A stretch of DNA of 47,493 nucleotides, from assembly GCF_000003605.2 (NCBI RefSeq), contig NW_003158732.1:86442-133934 (forward strand), read 5' to 3'. Of the stretch, positions 34,301 through 46,300 are shown in pieces. Both the position numbers and the translations under genes were made by a program. The first letter of the stretch is position 1. Each line of letters begins with the position of its first letter. The stretch is from Saccoglossus kowalevskii. Taxonomy: Eukaryota > Hemichordata > Enteropneusta > Harrimaniidae. The notes under the pieces were generated by a model. The model was not told the origin of the DNA. It saw only the letters and a program-made list of their open reading frames with translations, and did not search any database.

Positions 34301-37300
34301 AGTTATTTTTTTAATGCAGCAAATGTTATTAATTTTAGTTTTAAAATTAGGTGCTCTCCAGCTCTCATTTGTAATTTGTACACATGTTTCCCTACTACAA
34401 TACATTCTGATTGATTATTTAGGTTGAGTATTAAATGAATGGATTTTTTTTCTAGAAATCTACTTTGTTGACCATTAATCTCTCTGATTGCCTTATTAAC
34501 ATGAACACATGCAACATGCTACCAGTTTTTACATCATACTGTCGTTGTATTTGTGAGCGATCAAACCCTGGCACTCACTATGCATTATTGGACAATTGGG
34601 AAAATATCTATCAGTCTCAGAACCGAATCAGAATTTTCTTGGTAGTCAGAAAGAACATGTTACTGTTGAACAGCATAGTAGGGTTGTGTAGTAGGAATAC
34701 ACACAAAGGGTGTCATAGTGACTTTCATTGGAGTCCTAGGATGTCAGTCACTTCAACTGAGGTTCTAAAGCATTTTAACATATTACTAATAAAATACATT
34801 CAGGCAAATTGCTGTGTATAATTTTGATAGATTATAGTTTTGAAAGCAAGCTGAGCCAGCTTAAACTTGAACTGTACCTGTTGCCAGCTTAGACCTTAGC
34901 CATGGTACAGTAATTAGCATGTTCGCCTCTCTCCAGGGGGATTGTGGGTTTGGTTCCCAGATGCGATTGATTACAGTACAACAGTACTGTCTGCTCTGCT
35001 TTTCAAACAAGTGGTATTCACTTTTCAAACAAATTTGTTACAATGTCTACTGGACCTGTTAGTGTAACACAGTGTATATTTTGTTCATATACTAAACCCA
35101 AAATGGAGGCTTAAGGCACATATCGTAGTGATTTAAATATATTCACATTGTGGTCTGACTTTTTATATCAAAATAAATCATAACATACATGTTCCACTTC
35201 ATTGTGCACACCCAATTGGTTCAAGATACACAGAATATGTATAGCATTTCTTACTACAATTGCTCTATTAGTAAAACATGTGCTTATAAATGTAAATGAC
35301 AAAAGCTGATGTACATATATCGTTGATCAAAATAAGTGGTACTCTAATGATACAGCATTTATTAATAATGATAACTTACATTGTCTACTGAAACCATACA
35401 AGTATTAGATATTTTGCTCAAGGAAGATAATGATTCAAAATTTAAACCAAGGTGGATATTGCAATTATTGCTTTAACCTTTTCATCACCAGTTACTCGTT
35501 TCATCACAAAATAGTCCTTTTTAATAGTCTCCGCTTTCCTTGGGAAGATTGAGACAAAAATAGCCAAATTTTTTGAGTAAAAACTGGAAATTGACTGAAA
35601 TTTTGTCTGTTGGCTCCAAAAATTAGGGTTTCTCTCCAGAAATATTGAAGAATATGAGAAAAAAAAAACGGCAGAAAAATTCTGGTGGTAAAAAAGTTAA
35701 ATGTGCTCTATTAGAGACTCAAATAGTGCAAATACCATGTATGTATGTTGCTGTTATTGATAATGTAGAGCAGTAATTTCATCTATTGATTACTGTGTAT
35801 GTTACATGATATGCATGTACGCTTACTTGTATGTTTACTTGTACTCATATGACGTGGTTACAATGTATAAACGAGGCAGCCTCTCTTGAATAGCTTCTTT
35901 AGCACATTACCATTCTCTGTGTAAACTAATATAACGGCCGTAAAAATGAAACCATTAATTACGGAAATGAACCCTTTGAGTTAGTTGTTGCTATTAAAGT
36001 GCCTTTAACAAGAAACTGATTGATTGATGGTGGAATGACTTTGCTTTAGTCTGGAATAGCCTGCAGGGTAAAAATCACTACCTAGGTGTGGGAAAACATA
36101 TTTGTAAATTGTTTCCATTAGTTTAGTTAATGGAATTTAGGGTATTAATAATAATGTACATGTATAACCATTATCATATATATACAGGCTTATTAAGTCT
36201 TTTTGTAATAAATAGCCAGTATGTATGAATAACTGTCTTCTCATAATTGTAATTTATTTATAAATTTATTGCAACAATGTGGTTGTATGACGTGCTTTAG
36301 CATTTGTTTATAATTCATGGCCCTTATATGCGGGTCGATTTTTAGAACATTCAGTCATCTTGTCTTGATTTACCTTATTTCACTGTAAATTTTCATTTAT
36401 GGTTCATTGTGTTTATTTCATGGATATAGGTCAATTTGGGGGTTAAACATTAGTCACTTCGTGTGGTTACTGTAAAATACTTTATTTCCACTTGGAATTT
36501 ATTTTCGCTATTTTCACTGAAGGGCTGATTCAGTGAAAATAAAATCCAGCAAATATACCTTTTTAGTCCCCGTTCGGATGCAGTCCGAAAACGGGGACTT
36601 ATGTTTTGACCTCTGTGCGTGCGTCTGTGCGTGCGTCCGGACCTGTATCTTAGAAATGCCTGGACCAATCACAATCAATCTTCACACATACATCATACAT
36701 GATAGTATACATATGCACGTCAATTTGTTTCACGATCTGATTCAAGATGGCCGAATGGCGGCCATTTTTGTGCTAAAAATCATCAAAAACAAGCATTTCT
36801 CAGCTGTTAACAGATGGATTTTGTTCAAACTTGGTATATACATTAGGCATTATGGGACCTTGATGCAAATAATTTTGTTTTTTAGATAAGATTCAAAATG
36901 GCCGACTGGCGGCCATTTTGTTTTAATGAATGTGGTTCTCGTGCCATATCTCTGACTTGCTTTCACTGATTATGTTCAAATTTTAAATATTTATTATACA
37001 TCATATCATAGATAGACAGATATATTGGTTTGACGATCCTATTCAAAATGGCCAAATGGTGGCCATTTTTGTGCTAAAAAATCATCAAATATCAAGCATT
37101 TATGGATGGATTTCGTTCAAACTTGGTACATATGTTAGACATTACAGGTTCCTGATGCACATCATTTATTTTTCAGATCGGATTCAAAATGGCTGTCTGG
37201 CGGCCATATTGTTTTAATGATTGGGCTTCTAGAGCCATATCTCTTAAATGCTTTGACTTGTCATATTTAAATTTTATATATTCGTTATACATCATGTTAT

Positions 37301-40300
37301 ATATATACATGTATTCAAAATGGCTGATTTTGAATGCTGTTCCAGAGCAATATCTCTCAATATGGACAAGTACTTTTTTGACGATCAGATACAAATGTCA
37401 ATCATTTTAATGCTAAAAAATCATATTCCTGACATGGTTATATTCCAGCTATATTACTATAAACAAAACTATATATCTTAAATTTGATAACTAACAGGGA
37501 CTGTGCCATGCATGGCTTGTTTTTTATATTTCACATTCAACTCATCAAAAATCAGTGAAAATAAATTCCATACAAAACACCAAAAAAGCTTTTTCAGTGA
37601 AAATTGATTCTAGCAAAAATAAAGTATTTTACAGTAGTTAGTAAAAACTTGATACTTTATACCTGAGAAGTCATTAAACATAGGGAAGCCGCTGTGAAGT
37701 ATCAATTGTTTTGTTGTATCCGTGTCATTCGCTCTGTTACTGTTTTTTCACGGACATGGTCATAGATATGAATGTGTATGAATGGGTAGCTAGTTTTATT
37801 AACTTGTTCACAGCAACAGGTCATTTCTATATTTTACCCTTCCCAACTACATGTACAAACTGTCCGTCTGGGATAGGTGGGCAGTCCACAATTTCTCCCT
37901 CTGATTTATACATTTGCAGTCATTTTGACTGACTGGAGTCTATGGTGGGTAATTGAACGTAGTGAATAAATACATATTCTAATTTCTATGTGTTCATTAT
38001 TTTGTCTATTTCTATTTTAGGTGCAAATTGTTTCTCTTGATGAAGAAACGTCAGATTTTGTTGCCAGGAACACATTTGATCATCCATACCCAACTACAAA
38101 GATCATGTGGATTCCAGACAGTGTAAGTTGATTTCAACTTTAGTTCTCGTTGTCAATCATAAATGTTGCATGCAAATATGACTTGTTACAATCCTTGTAT
38201 AAACAGTCGTGATAAAATTGCAGCTTTGAATATTGTTATCAGTGTGTAGTGGTAATGAGAATTTTAAAGTGAGTTCTAACTGAAATTTCCATGTGAAAAT
38301 TAGTCTGAAAATACTGAGATTATTCACTCATGAGGCAACTCGTATGTAACTGACTAAAAATAAATTTGTTGAAGAAATCATTGTCAAATTATTCTGGGAT
38401 TATCTTTTCTAACAACTATCACATGGATCAAGCTTTATGTTGGTCTATGCGTGGCAGCCATGATTGTTTTTCTAAAACATCGTCTGAGGGCGCTGGCCAT
38501 CTATGACCATTGCCAATTTATCTTTTGACCTCGTAGGTCACTGGTTTCACAACCCGAAAAGGCTGATGCTTGGCTGATCTTTTTAGCAATGATTGTGACA
38601 TACTAAAATTGGGTAGAAAATTACAAATCTTAGCAATGCACACATTTGCCATCTTGTTCTGAAATCACAGTGGCCAGCTAGTGGGTTTAAAAAAATGGAC
38701 CACAATAGCCCATTCTACTATTCCAAATTCAGATCAAGGTGAATTTACATGCTGCTGCTGTTATGTCTAGACTCCGAAATTACCTGCAGGGGGGGCTCAG
38801 CTGGGAGACAGATACGAGCGATTCACTGTTTGTAACAACTCTTGGTTTAACCGCGTCAGACACTCGCTGTTTGATAGCTTGCTAAAGTACTCCCTGGAGA
38901 GCAAGTAGCAATCTCATCGTCAATTTACTCAAATCTGACGAGGGAACGGATCAACATCTTCTTATTGCTCTAATGCCTTCACTTGGTAGAGAGATAATTA
39001 AAAACTTTGTACATATAATGAGACTTGTGTTGTAATGAATTATGTAATGCCTTGCTGTTTCTCAGTAAAAAGTCACTATGATTAAATGCCTTATTGTAAA
39101 GATATATAAAAGAAAACATTTTATTGTTTTGTCTAGGTTTGCTAACACTATGATTTATCATTTTTATACCTTATGTGATTCAATTTCTAGAATTAAAATG
39201 ATATGTGATATTGGTTCATTAGGTTCAAGGCACTAATTAAAAGTTACCCCCTCACACGTTTCTACTATAATGTAAAATAATGGATTTTTACTTCATGTTT
39301 GACCATATGGATTACAATGACTAGTGTTTTAATTTCCATGTGTTAGATGAAGAACAGGGAAGTGCAAACCATTGCAAGGAGGGTTCTACATAGAAAGTGG
39401 GAGAGGTGAAGAGGGTGGTGCCAAAAAATGTAGTCTGTTTCTGCTACCCCCCAAAAAATTAAATGTACCATTAATAATAATGAGCTTCTGGATCCACGTT
39501 AGTTTGTTCCATGATTTGATTCAAATTTCTTTCTATTCACGAACATTCATTGTCATGTGTCCAGGAAGTTGCACCTGATGTTACAAAATCATGTATATTT
39601 CCTGACTGGGAAAGTCTTCCATATCAGTATGTCCTCTGTGGTAATCCACTCTTATCCAAGTTTGCCTTTAATAATCTAATTAAATTGCAAATCATTTCAG
39701 TTATGATTTTGACAGCTGTAAAACCCAAGGGAAATTACTGGTAATCCCAGTTCACCAGTTCATACTTACTTGTGTAATTCCCACAATAAAACTGTTTATA
39801 TTATGTTATTGTTTGTATACCTAGGCCTTATACCTATATATGTATGAGTTGTTCTGTTTGAAAAAGTGAAAATGGTTTTTTTTTGGGTATTTATATAAAA
39901 TCTCCTACAGTGCATGCATAAAATTATGAACCCCTCCTAATACCTGTCTAGTAAATATGTTCCTATTTGTTTCTAAGGCATGTCATGACCATTTTTGTTA
40001 AAAGTTCATCAAACAGGTTTTGTGATCTAATACAATTTGACTGCTGTCCATAATCGTTTGTCCGACAAAACTGTGTTGATTCCAATAAAATATGGTACAA
40101 ATATATTTTCGTCTGAGATCTCAATGACTTTATATGGTTTCAGAATTATACAATGTTTATATGCCAGGGTCATTTACAGTGACTTCTGTTCTACTTAAAT
40201 AAGCCTATATATTAATTTATTTTCAAACATTGTACATGTATGTCTTATATATTGTTGAGCAGGATGTTGCAAAGTACAAAGCATGCCGCTCTCATCCCCA

Positions 40301-43300
40301 CAAGCTATATTAATTTCCAATATGAAATCAACCACGACAAAATTATTAGAAATTTGTTGGTCTAATCTTCTATATGTCATTTGTTTTTTATTTTTCATTG
40401 TGAATTCTGCTTTATTTAAAAAAAAAAAGAAATTTAAAGATCTAGTTAATTTCACAAACATATTTTGACAAGAGAAATGTTTGTAAAAAAAATATTGTAC
40501 ACTCTTTGTTTATTTATTTTGGTTTTAGCCAAATCTTAGTTACAGGTATGTCATTTGTGTAACCACAGTTTATGTATCTGAGTTTTAGTGAGCCTTCATA
40601 GCCATTTTCACATTAAACCTTCTATATAGAAGTGTAAACTCTCAGTAGCGTATCATTTGAAAATTCAGTTCATGCTGATTGCTGATGGCATAATGTTTTC
40701 ATAAGATCTTGGAATCCTGGTAAATGCTATGTTTCTAGCCTTGCTGTATGTGTTGACAATAATTTGTAATCTAACCTCTCTATTTGACAAATTTCTTTTT
40801 ACCATTTTTGCTGTAAATAATAGCGCCTGGGTGCTACGTAAACTAATTACCATCAATGACCCTTCGATGCCTTCCAATCACCGAATAAATTACGTAGTTA
40901 AAGCTTGGTAACATATCAGTTTATACTCGTTGGTCTGGGCAACAGTCAAAGTCACCATCCTTGCTCTTATACAAGACCCATATTTCACGTATGTTTGGCA
41001 CGACAACCACCGTCCTTTGACTATATACTTTGTTTTCTTTGTGTTCCATAGAAAGGGGTGTTTCCAGATCTTGTGTCAACCAGTGGAGATTACTTGAGAG
41101 TGTGGAGAGTCGGAGACACTGAAACCAGATTGGAATGTCTTCTAAATAATGTAGGTAAACTTTCTTATTCTACATCACAATCCCTCAATACATGGTTACG
41201 AAATGATGGATTTCTATTGTCCAGATGCACGTCTCATTGTTTATCTTTTTAAGCTGAACTTACCACATTCCAGAAGTATCTGAGTTGCATACGTGTAGCA
41301 TGTGCAGATACATTTTGTTATGGTTTCTTAACATTAGCTCATGGATCCTTTCTGTGATTTAGAAATATAACCAGGAAATTTTGATGAGGACTAACTGTAA
41401 AACTGTTTTAGAACAGGACCACTATGAGTGTATAGCTATAATGACGTGCGTGAATTCAATGCGTTAAAACAAGCTAAATATTGTGAAACACTATAACACT
41501 GCATCACTCAATTTAAAGCAACTTGAACATTTTCAAAATGTATGTAGAAATGGAATATTCGGTTTGTACAGTATTCAGTGATCGAAAAAGGCGATAAATA
41601 CGAGCAATGTACATGTATATTTAACCCTTTGCCACCAAATGGGGTCATAAATGGCCATGTGTCTACAATGCAACAAAAAATGACTGGGTCTACACTCTGC
41701 AAGAGCCCAATGCGGCTGAACATTGCCGCCCACTATGTACCATCCATTCGACCCAAAACTGCAGCTAGTAACAACATTTCAAAAATGTATTGTTTTATTT
41801 ACAATGTTTAGTGGGATAAGTTTACTATTAATTTTTTGTACTAAATTTACTATTAACCAAAATTGCTGTATATTTTCATTTTTTTTTGAGTGAGAAAATA
41901 ATAGGAAACTTTAAATAGAAATTTCCATAAGTAAACAAACAAAAGTGCATTTATTAATGCTGTTTAAATACTAAGTCCTAGCATAACATTCAATAATAAT
42001 TAATTTATAATAAATTATACTAGCAATAACATATATGCTTGAAGCTTCTTTAACTTGTATACATTTTTTTTCATCAGTATGAATTTAGAGACAAGCTTAC
42101 GTTTGTTCAGCTCAGTACGACACATGTATACATCCAATGTGTCAAAATCATTGCACATTTCACATAGAATTCACTCAAAAACAATTATTAGATGCCCTGA
42201 TTGTCAATACAAGAATTGTGTCATTGAAACGCAACAATTTGAACATTCAGGAGTGTTTTAAGGCAAGAAAATGATTTGATTTCAGGCTCCAATCGACCAG
42301 TGCAGATCAAAAGTTTATGAATATGCAAAATTCAAGATTCAAACAGGATGTTGCCATGGTTATTCCCACCCCTCTATACATATTCATGTTCCCCAAAAAC
42401 GAATGTAGGACCAAATATAGCGCATGACCTCTGTTCAGTTTTGAATAAATTATCTACTAGATTGTGAAATTTAGAATGTTTGAGGTTCACAATATCTATA
42501 GGGGCGTAACTTGATTATTATTAACTTTTATGTTTAGTAATTTTACTGACATTTGCTTTTGACAAAATTAAAGGTCACCATGTTTGGTGAAACAGACGTC
42601 TGACGTCAATGCAAACATGTACAAACGCAAGGGCGTTTGAGACACCTGTGGTCTTTGATAAAAGGCATTTTTTATCATTTATCTATGTCACAGTGTAATG
42701 CCTGCTTATTGCAATTGAGAGAGCCATCCAGAGAACTCGCACTGGACAGGGCGTTCTTTCACTGCTAGAATGGGGGTAGACAAGACAATAGTACTGGAAA
42801 TGAAATACACATACAGCAAAATATTGAGCTCCTGGCTTTAATACCTCTCGAATAATTACAAGAAACAAAGCTCAGAAAAATACAATGGATAAATTCACTA
42901 AAATGGGGGATTGCTTGGGGAAGTGTGCATTGGTGATAACTCACAGTTCCAGGATGTAGAAATGGACGACAGAATGATGATTGAAGCCTGTATCACTTGT
43001 CTCACAATATCACAGTAGCTACACACAGTACACAGTAGAAATGATGGACCCCAACTGTCCTTAGTCAGTCCAATATAGGCATAAATGGCCCAGATTCAGG
43101 GACACCACCTGGGTTTCCACATGAGCCAATCAGAATGTAATCTTGCTAGCACGTGTGTTATGTAGGCAATTCAGTTCAGTTATTCAAATAACAGCACACC
43201 TGGTAGATTCCAATTGTCCTTCCAAAGTTGTAAACACCTTTCGTTATGTTATCGGTAATCAATTGAAACGGACAAGATAAAAAAAAAAGCGAGAAATGGT

Positions 43301-46300
43301 TTTTACATTTAGTTATAATATCTTTAAAAATGTCTGCTATAGTTGACTGTTTTGTTTACTCGTCTTGTTTCATGCTATCGGTATTATAGTCTAAAAAAAC
43401 AAATTCAATCTTGATGTCAGTTTACACACACTGTATTACTACAGATTTACCGGTACATCAGTTATAGTAGACATTTTCGCAATTGACTGATTGCAATTTG
43501 ATAATGTCTAGACACACTTTATATGATTTGGTACTTGCACAAAAAAACTGAACCGTGCCATTTATTGAAAAAAATGCCAGTTTGTCCAAATTGGTTGACA
43601 TTATTATTGCAGTTATGGAAGATTGTACGCTGATTTGATTAAAAACTTTGTTTTGCTTCGCGGTGGTGCACAGTATGACGCAGTAACGGTCTTGCTTCCT
43701 CAAATGTGAGATGTAGCGTAATTGCTTCGTCTAATATGCCTGTAAGCAATTTGTGTTGTTACATGACTAGACTGAATATACACGTAGTTTACAACATAAG
43801 TGAAATGGATATACATTGTACGTCATACATTATTGGCTTTGATTATTTCATATTATTATACATGTACGGTATTGAGATACAATCATGGGAAATTGTATTA
43901 AATTGTTGACCCCAGCCAAGGTCAGTTTATAGTTTTTGTCAACTTCTATAAAGCCTTGCACCTCAACCAACAAAATGGTATGTAAACTGTTGACATTCAT
44001 AATATTATGCTGAATAAAAACATTTTTTTTTCAAACAGACTGAATTGGAAGATCTCCTTCACTAAACAATGCCAACTATCCTATCATATTGGGAATGTTT
44101 GTAACTTCCCACCAGTGGTTCAATTAATCATGCACTTGTACTGATCCCGTTATCTATATTATCTATTATCTATTTTTTTGACAATTGAAAATTGACAGAC
44201 CAGTTATTCAGCATGGTGGAAGATTACTTGTTTAGAGCAAACATGGATTGCAAATTATTTAATTGTTTCGTATCGGCCTCTAATTTAATTAAATGTAGAT
44301 TTCATTTTTGTACATTGCATTTATTGATTGCACTTTATCTAACTATTTTTCATTCATTCTTGCATCTAAATTGTGAGCTGGTATTCCTTTGCCAATTATG
44401 CACACATTAAGGTATGCAGTGTATGAATAATCCCTCTATAAAATACGTCTCTGCCGTGATTGCTGATGCGATGAAATTCACTGTATTAGCGCCAGAGTAA
44501 CCACTCCTAAACCACAATAATCCCAATTATAATTGGATAGACAATAAGTTTATATCAGGTTTATATTTTGTCTAAGCAAATGTATCAATAATTGCAAGTT
44601 TTTGTTACATATTGTGCAAACCATAATTAGAATTTGTGTTTTGTATGATGTCCAACTAACAGTCGGTTGCAGTGCTCAGGTCAACACAATAGTGCGGTTA
44701 CTGGAATATATATATATATATATATGGATGTAGTAGAGGTTTTTCAAAAGTTAAATACTTAATTGAATGCTTACTGTATTCATGACTGGATTGGTTACAT
44801 TGTTTTGTCAAAAATCATCCTGAATAGGTACATCACATATTTTGGCAAGTAAAATCTCGAAACTCAAACTTGATAAATAAATATTTTTAAATATTGTGGA
44901 TTTTGATCAATTTCATCATTTTTATATCAAAATGCAAAACCACAGATGGCATCCACTCTTACCCTCGAAAATACCTTTATATAATTTTGTATGGATGCCT
45001 GTACATGTACCTAACAACAAATGCTATCTAAATATAAATGCAAATGTATTTTTTTTTGTAAATTTTGACAAACAATGTCCAGACACATTTGACAAAAATT
45101 TTATTTCATCATTTTCTCTAAAATACAAATTTGGAATCCAACAAGATATATTTCTGTAGAAATTATGCATAAAGTTACAAATTATTTTTGCTATTTTTAA
45201 ACACCAATTGTGAGATTAAAATGCTATAATCAAAGAATGCATCTATCATTACTATGATACAAAATGTACAATTCCACATGGATGCCTGATTCTAACTAAA
45301 ATAACACATAAAGATTAAAAAAAGCACATTCCCAGTGTTTCGCCAGCCAACTATAATGCATACAGTCTAATGTCTGGGTCATAATAATTCAATTTAATTA
45401 TAGGACCTATCCATTTTTTTCACAAACCAATAAATTAAACGCTTAGTGAATATTTTTCTTTCTTGAAGGAAGGTGCAATGTACATGGTCTCTTGATATTG
45501 CACAATTTTTACGAGTCAGGTCACTTTTTAAGATGGCGATGTAAACACTGTTGCTGTCTTCACAGAAATTCCATTCTTTCTAAGTATTTGTGCCAATCAA
45601 GTTCAAACTTTGCATATGCACGAGACATTATATGCGCACATGCATTTGTTTCATATTCCAATTCATGATGGCTGAATGGCAGCCATTTTAATGCCACCAA
45701 TCACCATTCAGAATTAATATCAGTCGTATGTTGACAGATTTGGTTTAAACTTGGTACATTCTTTGAATACAAAACCTTGATGCACACTATTTTATTTATT
45801 CAGATCAAGTTCAAAATGGTAGGCTGTTTTAAAGAGTACAGTTTTGGATCTGTATATCTGACATGCAAGGACCAATCAAGTTTAAACTTCACACATACAT
45901 CATTGTAGAGGATACGTTTACCATTTGTCTGACTATATATTGAGGTTATATTGATAAAAAGGAAAGAAAATTAACTATGACCGTATGAGGGCACTGTATC
46001 ACAGCATCCCAGCCCAGTGCACACTGTTCCATGTACTGATTGTTAAATTGATGGTTTATTCAGCAGCAGTTCTTTTTATAGTCACATAGTGACCCATTGT
46101 TAGGTTTATTGACTTTCAATTTCTTCTTCTTTTTTTTTTTTTCTGCAGAACAAAAATTCAGATTTCTGTGCGCCGCTGACATCGTTTGACTGGAATGAGG
46201 TGGATCCCAATTTACTAGGAACCTCAAGCATTGACACAACATGTACAATATGGGGTCTAGAAACGGGACAAGTATTAGGAAGAGTGAATCTTGTATCGGG

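Larger units (their letters stand above)
41151..46148 (+). other. DCAF7 intron 3
   Basis: 5.0 kb. It contains an AT microsatellite and a Helentron-module fragment (listed). About 42560-43260 is less AT-rich and unrecognised. The acceptor has a long T tract (46120-46147), a strong pyrimidine run. Confidence 0.6.

Noticed and set aside
34465-34821. 118-codon + frame in DCAF7 intron 1
   Set aside because: No motifs, cysteine-rich by chance, and AT-rich intron context.
34893-34965. Functional tRNA gene
   Set aside because: Internal boxes are present but the acceptor stem and anticodon arm do not pair properly; called SINE-like instead.
41151-41162. Alternative DCAF7 exon 3 donor GTAAAC at 41157
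   Set aside because: It would add two residues not found in the very conserved family; the upstream GTAGGT gives the expected junction.
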